Below, piece by piece: positions 48,362 through 59,439 of a DNA stretch of 64,000 nt (positions are counted from its first letter, which is position 1; each line of letters opens with the position of its first letter). The DNA comes from Simmondsia chinensis (taxonomy: Eukaryota; Streptophyta; Magnoliopsida; Caryophyllales; Simmondsiaceae): contig JAGTTD010000007.1 in assembly GCA_018398585.1 (NCBI GenBank), positions 15,182,320 through 15,246,319 of the forward strand, in the 5' to 3' direction. The translations under genes were made by a program, and so were the position numbers. The notes beneath the pieces are model-generated. The model did no database searches and had not been told where the DNA came from. It saw only the letters and a program-made list of their open reading frames with translations.

Positions 48362-49283
48362 TCCGGTGCTTTTCTCTGTTCCTCCTGGCACACTCTGTCA
48401 ATCATTGCAGACTTTACTTTGTCCTCGCAAACTTATTTGGTGATCATGGCGTTAGCCTGGAAATCTGGGTTTTCGGCTATCATTGAACTTGGTGCTTCAT
48501 CCTTCTTTGGCAACAAGACTATCATCGCGCCTTCAAACACAAAGTTGAAGGTATTCTGCCTTCCATCATAGGTGGTGCCTTTTTCGAATTGTAATGATCG
48601 TCCAAGCAACAAGTGGCACGCATCCATGTTAACCACATCACACCACACCGCATCTCGATATTTTGCTCCAAATTAAAAGTTAACCAAACAATGTTTTGAT
48701 GTGGTTACTTGGTTTCCTTTCTTGATCCATGAAAATTTGCAAGGTTCGAAAGCTCCTCCGTCTTTAACCTTAGCTTATGGACTGCTTCCTCGGAGATGAC
48801 GTTCTCACAACCTTCGGAATCAATGATTACGCAGCACACCTTTCCGCTAATCATGCATGTCATCTGGAAGATGTCATTTCTGAGCCAACCATCCCTTTTG
48901 GTGTCTTTAGGCGTCAAACAAACTCGCCAGACCACTAGTATATGGCCCTCGTCACCCACAACTTCTTATTCACCACTTGGCATCAACTCGTCCTAGGCCT
49001 TTTCGTTAACTACCTCACCATCCTCAACAAGAAGACCCTCGATGCACAACCCCTTGCCAGGTCTATCACGCTTTGGATACTTGGCGGTATAGTGACCCAT
49101 CTCTCCACACTTGAAGTAACGGGTTCTCTAGCTACCCGCCAAGTCCTGGTTACTCGACTTATTAGGGTTGGCGACTACCAGTTCACCATGTACACCTGAG
49201 TTGGTTGGTAATCGTACCTGATCATGCCCACTTTTTTGGGAGTACCGCCAATTTGACATTGCTTTTGTTACTGCTTGACGTTC
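48362..49283 (-). pseudogene. gypsy B protease and zinc-knuckle region
   Basis: The minus strand encodes a zinc knuckle with 'YFKCGEMGHYTAK' near 49120 (first Cys read as Tyr, last as Tyr), then 'GDEGHILVVWRVCLTPK', the protease segment 'CCVIIDSEGCENVISEEA' near 48830 (usual DSG is DSE), and 'MDACHLLLGRSLQF' near 48625. The same order of motifs occurs in element A. The frame runs into insertion A at 48357 and resumes at 24975. Confidence 0.8.
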
Positions 49284-49288
49284 AATGC

Positions 49289-51090
49289 TGATGCGTATTT
49301 TTACTAGCAAGTGCACTAGTAGCTTCAAGTAATACAGAGTGAGTAGAGTATCGTTCCCACGAGGATTGCTGAGTGAGTACTGAAGTTGATAGCTTTAATA
49401 CTATTTGAAAAATCGAAAAAATTATGGATTTTGTTAAAATAAAACAAAAGAGAAAGAAATACAAATAGAAAGCTAATTAAAGTTTTTTTATTGGTTTTTA
49501 TTAGATAAACAAAGTCTAAGGCATCCGATTTCACCTAAGTTGCATTAATATGTCTTTCTATTCTCGATATTCATGTTGTTATTGCTTGTTGATGGTTGAA
49601 AATCCTAATTTACTAAATATTCTCTTTCGAGCAACATTTAGCGTACTCTTTAACATATTAACCCATCACTTTCGTGCATGAATTTAAATAAGAAAAGAGT
49701 TATAAAAGCTCTATGATTTTCTTGGAAAAACGACACAAATCACGTTAATCTCTTTCGAGTATTCGCTCAATTTGTGGTGCTTATCACCTCAGCACTCATC
49801 ATAAATCTCCTTTCGGTCTCATTATGAATCATTACAGGCCTTAAATGGTGATCAAGTATTTATAACTCATTAAGAACAATGATAAACACTTCAACAAAGT
49901 AATAACATAAACTTTGAATATCTCGAATTAGAAACGAGCGTATTTTACAACTTAGGCTACATCGTAGCCTTAGATTAATAAATTTAGTTCATTTTAAACT
50001 TAATATTAATCATTATAATCATCAAAATACATGAACTAATGAAGAAAAATGATAAAACTAACAAAAATAACAAAAACAGAACAAAATACCAGAACAGAAC
50101 AGGGTGCTAACTGCACAGACCCGACTACTTCTCACCCGTTTTTCACTCGATTTTTTTGTGTTTTTTGATCTGAAAACTTGATTATTAAACTACATGAATC
50201 CTACCATATTTATAAAATTTTATTTTGGAATAAAAAAGTTAGAGAAAATCCCAAAAATCAGCTCCCATTTGTGGTTCCTGCGGCAGCTGCAGATCAGATT
50301 GTCATCTTCCATTTTTTTTTGATTTTCAGCTTGAGCACCGCTTAAATCTTGATATTAATTGGTTGAAATTGAGTTTGATACATCAATGAAGTTAATTTAT
50401 AATTTTCTTGCAGCTGCACCGCCCAAAACATAGCTCAAACTTCATTTTATTGGATGATTTGTTCAGCAGCTGCAATGTGAGCTTCTATCCACTTTCTCAA
50501 CCAATTATCTTGCTTTCCTCTTCATAACACCGCCCAAATACTGCAATAACATGCTAATCTATTGTTAGATAACTTTTTTAAGCTTTATTTTAATGTATTT
50601 TAGTAGCAAAATCAAGAAATATGGGGCTGCAAACAAGCTTGTTGGAGCAGGTGCATTACCTACTTTGTAACTTGTGATTTGTTTGTATTTTCGATTTTTT
50701 TCTGATTTTTATCTGATTTTTTTATGCTTAAACAAGCTTTAAATAATGTTTAATTATATTATACAAGATATGAAATATGAATAATGAACATAAAAGCTTG
50801 AATTTTGGCTAAAATTGATGCAAAACTTGTAAAATAGGGTGCAAGTAAGGTATTTTAGGTAATTTTATAAAATTTTTGTTCTTATTTTGTAATATTTTTT
50901 TTATTTATCTTGCTTGTACTTATTGATATTAATGATAAAACTAACAAGATTTAATACAAAATTGGAGTTTTTGCAATAAAGTAGGTGAAATAGTCAAAAC
51001 CAAGCAAAAATGAGCAAAAGTGATAAAATTAGAAGTAAAATGTTTAAAAATGTATTAAAATGTTATAAATAAATATATACAAGGTTATCA
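49289..51090. mobile_element. solo LTR D, inserted in gag of B
   Basis: Bounded by AATGC repeats (49284-49288 and 51091-51095) with ends TGATGCG... and ...GTTATCA. It is 1,802 bp long with no coding sequence and no internal region, so it is probably a solo LTR left by recombination. The start carries 'tactagcaagtgcactagt' and 'agagtatcgttcccacgagg', phrases common in long plant gypsy LTRs. Removing it joins the gag text SQRA to LNVK in one frame. Confidence 0.8.
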
Positions 51091-51095
51091 AATGC

Positions 51096-51396
51096 CCTTT
51101 GACTCGATTTTGAGACTAAAAGGACGTTAAACAAGTTTAACACATCCCAGATCGATTCCTTCAACCTGCCAATGTACCTAATCGCCAACTGCTTCTCCGA
51201 TTCCACCAAGTCATTCCTTGCGATTAGGGCATAAAACTCTGCCGTGTAGTCCTCCATTGATCGAGAACCTTGACGCAAGTTTTGTAGGCGCTGGTACATA
51301 ACCCTGACATGATTATGTGGAAGGAAGGCACTACACATGTGCTTCTTCATCTTTTCCCAAGTCTTGATTTTTGAGTTACCCTACCTAAGCCGGGTA
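51096..51396 (-). pseudogene. gypsy B gag remnant, middle part
   Basis: The minus strand reads 'MKKHMCSAFLPHNHVRVMYQ', 'GSRSMEDYTAEFYAL' and 'LKESIWDVLNLFNV', the classic gag helices. It is bounded on the right by insertion C and on the left by insertion D. The matching region of element A is at 26018-26317. Confidence 0.85.
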
Positions 51397-51401
51397 TGCT
51401 T

Positions 51402-51668
51402 TGTCATAAACCGAACATAGAATTAGGCTAATATGCATTTTGGCGGGAATAATATTAATTAGTGCAATTAGGCTGGAAAGTTTGTTATGTGAGAGGGTGA
51501 TGTGTCCGGTTGTTACAACATGAGTTAGGCATTGTAAACATCTATAAAAAGAGTAGGAAATGCAAGAAGTGATTATCCAATGAAAATATAATCCAATTTC
51601 TTTGATTTTACTCCATCTCTTGCTTTTAATTCGATGGTTAGAATTCAATTTCTAGTTGATTTCTAACA
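51402..51668 (+). repeat. 5' LTR of gypsy C
   Basis: TGTCATAAACCG...TTTCTAACA. It contains a TATA-like 'ctataaaaagag' near 51541. The primer-binding site starts two bases after it. Confidence 0.93.
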
Positions 51669-51743
51669 ATTGGTATCAGAGCCTGCGTTCTAGGCACCCA
51701 TCTGATCATCAAGTCCATTCTAGCCAGAAAGAGAGGATCGGCA

Positions 51744-52841
51744 ATGCCTCCCACCACTCAAGCAAATGCAGCTAACAATGCCACCAATGCCGCGCCCAAT
51801 GTGGTACTTGGTGTTGCAGCTCCCACCTATGCTGCAGTTGCGGGAGCTGAAGGAGGTATTTCTCAAGGGTTACAGATGGATTAGGTGATGCAAATGATGC
51901 AAAATGTGCTCCGGAATGTCCAGTTGCTTGATCAGAAAATGGACAATCAGGGCCAAAGGTTGAATCAGTTATCTGATTGGCAAAGAAGGTGTGAATCTCA
52001 GCAGCAAGGAAGTGGAAATCTCTTTCCAACTAACCCACAACCTGTTCGACAGCCGGTCAGGTCCCCTGATTTCATTCCTCCGCCCTCAGATTCTGGTGAC
52101 AGTGCCTCAAATGCAAGAAGCTCCTCTTACAGACGGCCTCGGCTAGAACTGGAGCCATTTGAAGGAACCTTGCCTCAATCTTGGTTGAGGAAATGTGAGA
52201 GGTATTTTAAATTCTATAGCATTGAAGAGCATGAGAAAGTGGAGCTGGCGGCAGTTAAATTGAAGGGAGAAATGGAGACTTGGTTTTATGGGTTGATTTG
52301 CACCAAACCTAATATCACTTGGACCACATTCTCAAATGAACTTTGTTCTCAATATGGTGATGAAGATTTCAGTGAGGTTGTTGATAACTTCAACAAATTT
52401 ATCCAATCAACCACTGTCAAAGACTATATGGGGAGATTTGAGGAATTAAGAGCAAGAATGCTCTCCATTTATCCTGATGCTCCGGAGCCCTTTTATGTTT
52501 CCAGCTTTGTAAGTGGACTCAAGCCACGCATCAAGAGCTTGGTTAAGGATTTTGAACCAGAGTCCTTAACTCAGTCATATACCAAGGCTAGGAAGGTGGA
52601 AAGCTCGGTATCATCAAATGTGGATGTTCCTAGGGGCAAAGGGAATTTCCTTGGCTCTTCATCCAGTCGGGCTACCCAACCCAGCAGCAAGAATAACAGC
52701 TTGGAGGACAGGAGGCCTCAACGACTATGCTACAAGTGCAATCAGAAATACTTCTTTGGTCACAAGTGTGATCCAAAGTATTTAATGACAGTTATGGGTG
52801 AAGAAAGCCATGAAGTGGAGGATGATGAAGAAGTTCTTTAG
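51744..52841 (+). pseudogene. gypsy C gag (one or two in-frame stops)
   Basis: ATG at 51744 and one frame to 52841, broken by a TAG at 51882-51884 and ended by a TAG at 52839-52841 that is itself in the pol frame. It encodes 'LELEPFEGTLPQSWLRKCERYF' in pieces, the gag domain start, 'FVSGLKPRIKSLVKDF', and a zinc-binding segment 'CYKCNQKYFFGHKC'. Both stops are single-base changes in otherwise intact sequence, so the copy died recently. Confidence 0.88.
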
Positions 52842-55800
52842 GAACCAACTCTGGAGGAGGAGGAATTCGAGGCAGAAGATGATAGTTCTGTGGAAATATC
52901 AGTGAAAGCTCTAACCGGGTCTGGTTCACACAACACCATTCGAATTAAGGGTGTAGCAGGACCACAGGAATTGCTTATCCACATTGATAGTGGTAGTACA
53001 CATAGCTTTGTTGATCCTAAGGTCGTAAGAGCTGTGGGACAAGAGATCATCAAGACTACTCCCCTTGCCGTGACCGTTGCTGATGGTAACTACCTCCTCA
53101 CTCACATAAAATGTAAGAATTTCAGTTGGAAGATGCAAGGGCATAAGTTTGTCTATGACTTTCGGCTTTTGAGGCTTGGTAGTTGTGACATGGTACTAGG
53201 AGTGGATTGGATGAAGTCCTATAGTCCAATCCTCTTTGATTTCTCACAACTGGCAATTTCCTTTGAAAAGAAAGGTCTTAAGATCAAATTACAAGGCATA
53301 TTTGAGCAAGGACAGCTACAATACATGAGTGGGAAGCAGCTACACAAGGCACTGAGGAAGGAAGATTACAATTGGGTTGGTCATTTTTATTCAATCACAC
53401 CAAATGCTGTTGACAGAGTTTGATGATATCTTCAGACAACCTGATGAGTTACCTACCCATAGGTCCTTGGATCATGCTATTCCACTGAAGGAAGGAGCCC
53501 ATCCAGTCAGCCAACGGCCCTACAGATACCCACATTCTCAAAAAAATGAGATTGACCGACAGGTGGATGAACTGCTCCAGACCAAGTTCATCCGGCATAG
53601 TCACTCTCCTTTTGCATCACCGGTAATTTTGGTGAAGAAGAAGGACTGAACATCACGAATGTGCATTGATTACCGCCAATTCAACTCTCTTACAGTCAAG
53701 GACAAGTTCCCAATACCTGTCATTGACGATTTACTTGATGAACTCAATGGTGCTTGCTACTTTTCTAAGTTGGACCTACGGCAGGGGTATTATCAGATAA
53801 GAGTTCAAGAAGGCGACATCCATAAGACAGCCTTTAGGACACATCAAGGTCATTATGAGTTCGTGGTAATGCCCTTTGGGCTATCCAACGCACCAGCCAC
53901 ATTTCAAGGTTTGATGAACGAGGTGTTCAAAGCTTACTTGAGGAGGTTTGTCCTTGTTTTTTTTTGATGACATATTGGTCTACAGCCCCACATTGCAGCA
54001 ACACTTGGTGCACCTAAGGAATGTTTTCCAAACAATGAGAATTCACAAGCTGTTCGCTAAGCTCTCCAAATGTGTCTTTGCTCAAACTTAGGTCGAATAC
54101 CTAGGACATATAATATCCTTTGAAGGAGTTGCCACCGATCCAAGCAAAGTGAAAGCTATGTTGCATTAACAGAATTGCTCAAGAAGGACAACTTCCATTG
54201 GAATGCTTTAGCTCAGGAGACATTTGAATCATTGAGACAGATCATGACCAAGGCTCCAGTCCTTGCTATGCCAGACTTCAGCCAGCCCTTCACTCTTGAA
54301 ACTGATGCTAGCAATTCAGGCATTGGTGCTATTCTTTCGCAAGGAGGAAGACCATTGGCTTACTTAAGCCAAGCTTTGGGACCAAAGAACCAAAGTCTCT
54401 CCATATATGAGAAGGAGTACATGGCCATACTTTTGACTGTCCAAAAGTGGCGTCATTATCTGGAAGGCCACAAATTTGTCATAAAAACAGATCATCAAAG
54501 TCTAAAATACTTGCTCGAGCAAAGGATCACCACAAGGGTCCAAAGAAAAGGGTTGATGAGAATGATGGGGTTAGAATACACCATTGAGTACCGGAAAGGG
54601 GCTGAAAATTTGGTAGCAGATGCTCTCTCTAGGTGTAATGAAGCAGCAGAATCAGAGGAAAAAGCAGATGAAGCTCGGTTTGCTGCAATCACTGAAGTAG
54701 TACCTCTCTGGATGACAGAAGTGATCAGTTCTTATGAAAATGATGAATTTGCTAAAGCTTGCATTGCTCCTTACTGTATCAATTCCTCTCCAGCAAATCT
54801 TGATTCCAATATTTCTGTCAATGGAGGCATCATAAGGGTTAACGGCAAGATCTATGTGGGTAATGACAGCAAGCTAAGGGAACAGATCATAGTAGCATCT
54901 CATGACTCTCCTTGGGGGGTCACTCTGGTAGAGAAGGTTCATATCAGAGAATCAAGCAGTATTTTTATTGGCCTAAGCTGAAGAAGTAAGTCCAAGAATT
55001 CGTGGACCAGTGCCAGACTTGCCAACAGATCAAGGTGGATTACACACCATATAAAGGACTGCTGCAACCTCTTCCAATTCTCGAGGGTTCTTGGACTTAC
55101 ATCAACATGGACTTCATTGAGGGTCTACCTAAATCTGAAGGGAAGGAGATCATTTGGGTACTAATTGATTGTTTGACCCGATATGGTCACTTCATTGCTC
55201 TTCATCACCCCATCACTGCTGCAACGTTGGCTCGGTTGTTCTTAGACAACATCTACAAACTCCATGGCCTCCCTCAGACAATTGTGTCAGACAGAGACAA
55301 GTTATTCACTAGTAACTTCTGGCGTGAGCTGTTCCTTCTGATGGGCACCACCTTGGCCTTGAGTTCTTCTTACCATCCACAAACGGATGGCCAAACCGAG
55401 AGAGTTAATCAAAGTGTAGAGCAATACCTGCGCGGCATGACATTCTCACATCCCAAACAATGGCACAAATGGCTCTCTCTTGCTGAATATTGGTATAACA
55501 TTCATTCTCATAGTTCCTTAGGAACTACACCATTCAAGGCCCTCTATGGTCAAGATCCTCCTTCTCCATTATTCAATCAAGGGGTGGTCTCTCATGTACA
55601 AGGGGTTACTGACTTACTTCAGTAGAGAATGCAACTAATTCGTCAACTCAAAGATAATTTACAGTTGGCTCAAGCTAGGATGAAGTTCTACGCAGATAAG
55701 AAGAGAAATGATAAGAGCTTCAATGTGGGAGATATGGTATATCTTAAACTACAGCATATCGACAAAGTTCAGTAGCAATCTGCAAAAACATCAAGTTATC

Positions 55801-56161
55801 TGCCAGGTTCTATGGCCCTTACAAAATCATAGAATGAATTGGCAAGGTAGCATACAAATTGGAGCTTCCTTGAGACTGCTTGATTCACCCTGTGTTTCAT
55901 ATATCCTTACTGAAGAAACAGGTCTCTTCCAAAACTGACGGCACTGAAAGTACCCAAAGAGGAGCAACAGCAAGCTTACAAGCAGGAATTAACTGTCAAT
56001 TGATCCTTGAACCTGAGATCATTCTTGATAAAAGAACGGTGTATCACCAAGGCAATACTACACAACAGGTTTTGATCAAATGGACCAACTTGAGTACTGA
56101 ACAGGCTACTTGGGAGAATTCCAACTTCATCAAATCTAAATTTCCTTCTTTCCATTCTTGA
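52842..56161 (+). pseudogene. gypsy C pol: protease, RT, RNase H, integrase, chromodomain
   Basis: Protease 'IHIDSGSTHSFVDP' near 52980. RT '[12 protein letters not shown]' (53659), '[16 protein letters not shown]', '[12 protein letters not shown]', with a TGA just before it at 53647-53649 and a frameshift in the T run at 53957-53965 inside the FFDD box. About 30 residues are missing around 54165-54175. RNase H has 'ETDASNSGIGAILSQ', 'HQSLKYLLEQRI'. Integrase has 'CQTCQQIK', 'NMDFIEGLPKS', 'VSDRDKLF', 'HPQTDGQTERVN'. The C-terminal 55880-56161 holds a chromodomain ('VLIKWTNLSTEQATWE'), which in relatives directs integration to heterochromatin. Confidence 0.9.
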
Positions 56162-56182
56162 GACAAGAATGAATTGAAGAGA

Positions 56183-56207
56183 GGGGGGGGGGGGGGGGGG
56201 GGGGGGG
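56183..56207 (+). promoter_or_regulatory. polypurine tract of C expanded to G25
   Basis: The plus-strand primer site directly before the 3' LTR reads 'gaagagag' followed by 25 G and 'aat'. Usual tracts in this family are about 10-15 purines. The second LTR starts at 56211. Confidence 0.75.
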
Positions 56208-56210
56208 AAT

Positions 56211-56476
56211 TGTCATAAACCGAACATAGAATTAGGCTAATATGCATTTTGGCGGGAATAATATTAATTAGTGCAATTAGGCGGGAAAGTTTGTTATGTG
56301 AGAGGGTGATGTGTCCGGTTGTTACAACATGAGTTAGGCATTGTAAACATCTATAAAAAGGCTAGGAAATGTAAGAAGTGATTATCCAATGAAAATATAA
56401 TCCAATTTCTTTGATTTTACTTATCTCTTGCTCTTAATTCGATGGTTAGAATTCAATTTCTAGTTGATTTCTAACA
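56211..56476 (+). repeat. 3' LTR of gypsy C
   Basis: 266 bp, nearly identical to 51402-51668; differences include 'ggcggg' for 'ggctgg' and 'aaggctagg' for 'aagagtagg'. Confidence 0.93.
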
Positions 56477-56481
56477 TGCTT

Positions 56482-57019
56482 CAACTGTTGCCACCAGGCG
56501 GCAGCTCTACCCCTTAACTACATAGCCAACAACACCTACTTGTGCTTTGGAACCTCCTTGACTTCGAGCACTTCCTCCACCACAGCCAACCAATCCCATA
56601 ACTCCTCAGATTGTCCTTCACACGTGAACTCCGGAATTTCAATCCAAAGCCCAGATTCCCACCTCTGACCTTCCATGTAATCGAAAATGTTAGAATTTGG
56701 TCGATCCAAAGCCCAGATTCCCACCTCTGACCTTCCATGTAATCGAAAATGTTAGAATTTGGTCGATCTCTCCCGATGTTCCATTCTCGGTTTCCAACCC
56801 GATTAAACAGATTGTTGAAGCTTTCTTTGGTTTCATCCTCTCCTTCCACCTTCGATAGTTGTTGAGGCTGAGACATAGGAGTTTGGTTGGGATTTACACC
56901 CAATTGCACCAAACATAGCTCGATCCATCGGAATCTCTCTTATATCTCCTCCAATCCCCTATCGTTCTATCATTGCTGGTCTCGTTCCTAAACGTCTCCA
57001 ACAACAGTCTCATACCAAC
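56482..57019 (-). pseudogene. gypsy B gag start and primer-binding site
   Basis: The minus strand begins after the primer-binding site (plus 'ctcatacca' near 57010) and encodes 'QLGVNPNQTPMSQPQQLSKV' and 'NLFNRVGNREWNIG', resembling gag N-termini of related elements. A perfect 62-bp tandem duplication (56642-56703 and 56704-56765) repeats 'NSNIFDYMEGQRWESGLW' in another frame. The gag continues at 51396 beyond insertion C. Confidence 0.75.
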
Positions 57020-57499
57020 TAATGCAGTGCAGACGAAAGAAAATTTGGAACGGAATGTTGAGCGACCTTCTTTTAAATTTTTATTGCTACAGGACAATTA
57101 AGAAAATGAAGAGAAACTGCTCTATTCTTGATTTTCACAATCTTAGAATAAGAAAGAAATCATAAGCCAAAATATATCTATAAAACTGAATGAATCAAAG
57201 CCATAGTTTTCTTCATCTTTAAATACATAAGCTAATTCACCTAGAATAAAAGACTAAAATCAAAAGAGATACATAATAAAATCAATTAATCTATATTAAG
57301 CTCTTCTATTTGATGTTAAATTCTAGATCAAATCTGGGTTAGACCCGGAATTGACCGATAGAACCCTAACCCATGTTAGACTTGTGACTCGTCCCCTCCT
57401 GCCCCTTCCCGACCTGATCCGTCCCTGAACCGTGTCACGGGCTGAACCAGGTCAAGGATTTTCCTCTCCCCAACCTAACCCAGCCCAACCTGTTGCACA
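57020..57499 (-). repeat. 5' LTR of gypsy B
   Basis: Starts TAATGCAGTGCAG (TG mutated to TA) and follows the left LTR to about 57345. After that a GC-rich stretch (57350-57470, 'gacccgg', 'aaccctaaccc', 'ccgacctgatccg') has no counterpart in the left copy, and the end near 'gttgcaca' at about 57499 is a guess. Confidence 0.65.
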
Positions 57500-58047
57500 G
57501 ACATTATACTATCCGTAAGATGCAAAAGTGGCCCTAAAAACAAGTCTACAGGCCCAATTACGGGGAAAATAGGCAGGACCAACAAGTTAATATTTTTGGC
57601 CCGTCCATTTGAATTTTCGGTGGTTCAATTTCTCCATAAATTCTTTGATTACTCGTTCTATGTTATTCCAAACATTAACTATAGGTGAGACTAGTTTGAA
57701 TTCAAGATGAACAATTCAATACGGAACTAATAAGGCATCAAGTCAAACAACTTCACCCAACTGCACGCTGGGCATCAAAAAAGAAAATCCATAAGAAGTG
57801 GAAGGGGCCCCAGTTAGTTATATAAACCCATCAGACAAAATTAGGTTTCGACTTTGGGATCTCTATCGTTGATATTTTTAGCTTGACCAACACTCTTTTT
57901 TGAATCTTAAAGTTGCTTTAGTTTGAGTTCAACTACTGGCAGATTTAGAAAGCTAGAGTTGATAACTACTGTCATAATCAATTACGGCTATCTTTTTTTT
58001 TTTTTTTGCTTTTTTTGAATATTAGTTACAGTTATCTCCAACTATAC
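57500..58047. other. flank between B and the hAT element, no gene
   Basis: Mixed-composition sequence with a T run at about 57991-58006. No ORF, RNA gene or repeat structure recognised. Confidence 0.4.
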
Positions 58048-58055
58048 CTATTGAG

Positions 58056-59287
58056 CAAGGTTGTCAGAATCGGGATTCTACTTAGGATCGGTGAGGGGTC
58101 CTCAGGATCGGGATCATAGAATCGGATCGAGAATCGTAAGATTCTACTTTTTGTGTACAACACTAACTTGTATCTATAAAAATCGCATTATAAGCCTCAA
58201 ATATACAATAAAGAACCTCAATTCCATGCTCCCAACCTAGATCTAATCTTTGACTTGGAGCAATCTTTTCCTTTGATTTTCCTGAACCAGATGGTTTAGA
58301 ACTTACACTAGAAGATGCCATTTAAACTATACCAACAAATTAACTTCAATTTCATAAGTATCAAAATCAAATATAATAGATAAATCTAAAATGTATAAGT
58401 TAAACATATATGAATAACACAAGTACAGCTTAAAGACTAAAATTAAAAAGAGGAGGCACCCATAATTAGTGAATATGATATTAGTAAGTTAAACAAATTT
58501 TTAGTTCAATACATATGAATCAACAATCAAGTTAACGTTAAAACTACGGAACAATATATTGCATTATAAAGTTGAAGAAATACAATAAAATTCATAAAAT
58601 TGACTACAATCAAGTAATCAATAATTCAACACAAAAATTCAAATGGATATACTTAGATAAACAAAGCAAAGCTTTTTTGAAAAAAATAGAAATTAAACAA
58701 AGAAAAACAAAACAAAGCTTAAAATAAACAAAATGTAAATCAAAATAATTACCTAAGTAACTCAATGATATACATATACTGGAAGAATAAGAAAAATTAG
58801 GAATTTTTACCCAAAAAGAAAATAAGCAATGGTTGTGTTATGTGTGGCCCTTACGTTGTTGTCAGAACTTGGCTGGTGGCTGGCGGCAGTTGGTCGGTGG
58901 TGTGGTTGGCGGCAGTCCAGTGGCGAGGTGACGTGGCGGCATGACATGGTGTCTGGTGGGGTTAGGGTTAAGAGGAAGGGGGTGTGCAGAGGTTGGGGCG
59001 GAGGGGGGGGGGGGGGGGGTGCGTGAGTGAGGAGAGAGAAAAAGGGGGGGGGGGGGGGGGGGGGGATTTTAATTATTTTAAATTTTTATAATTTTGATGT
59101 TATTTGACTCGGTAGGATCGGGTAGAATCGGCGATCCTACCGATTCTACTCCGATCCTACCGATCCTACATCATTTTTCTGCGATCTTACCTTTTTACGA
59201 TTTTTTACATGATTCGAAACCGTTGGGCAAAGTGGGATGGTAGAATCGTACGATCCTACGATCCGGATCGCGATTTTGATAACCATG
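58056..59287 (-). mobile_element. non-autonomous hAT element
   Basis: 8-bp target repeat CTATTGAG at 58048-58055 and 59288-59295. Ends are CAAGGTTGTCAGAATCG... and ...ATTTTGATAACCATG, inverted repeats of one another with few mismatches. Subterminal regions are dense in 'gatcctac', 'gattctac' and 'ggatcg' words on both sides, as expected for transposase-binding sites. The interior is AT-rich, with G17 and G22 runs (59003-59019 and 59044-59065). A short transposase start remnant gives the minus orientation. Confidence 0.88.
58190..58321 (-). pseudogene. hAT transposase N-terminal remnant
   Basis: From ATG at 58321 the minus strand encodes 'MASSSVSSKPSGSGKSKEK' and then 'LDLGWEHGIEV', which resembles the Ser-rich start and the 'D.AW.H' entry into the BED zinc finger of plant hAT transposases. 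The rest of the finger and the catalytic domain are absent. This supports derivation of the element from an autonomous hAT parent. Short and degenerate, so moderate confidence. Confidence 0.5.
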
Positions 59288-59439
59288 CTATTGAGGCATG
59301 CCAAGTTACACAAAGAGACAGAAAAGCCAAATATTCAAAGCAAATGATAAGAAAAGGGTATCCTAGATCAATAAGGCTCCCACCCAAATGTAAAAAGGAG
59401 AAAAAAAAAAAAATTAAATAATAAAAAAATAAAGGAAAA

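Larger units (their letters stand above)
51402..56476 (+). mobile_element. chromodomain gypsy retrotransposon C (youngest layer)
   Basis: Perfect target repeats TGCTT (51397-51401 and 56477-56481). LTRs are 51402-51668 (267 bp) and 56211-56476 (266 bp) and differ at only about seven positions by eye, so it is recent. The primer-binding site 'tggtatcagagcc' is at 51671. The polypurine tract is an expanded G25 run. One gag-pol region covers 51744-56161. Total length 5.1 kb, short LTRs and a chromodomain suggest the Reina-like chromovirus group (inference). Confidence 0.93.
23715..57499 (-). mobile_element. outer gypsy retrotransposon B, split by three insertions
   Basis: Left (3') LTR 23715-24110, right (5') LTR from 57020, and a tRNA-iMet-like primer-binding site seen as 'ctcatacca' at about 57010-57018. 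Reading on the minus strand from right to left gives gag (57019-56482), gag continued (51396-51096), zinc knuckle and protease (49283-48362), RT and integrase remnants (24970-24372). The breaks are exactly the insertions of C, D and A, and the frame or domain order resumes across each. LTRs have diverged strongly, so B is the oldest layer. I could not find its target repeat; the left flank is TATAT and the right edge near 57499 is uncertain. Confidence 0.8.

Noticed and set aside
23710..57510. TATAT target repeat for element B
   Set aside because: TATAT precedes the left LTR, but no matching repeat follows the uncertain right edge.
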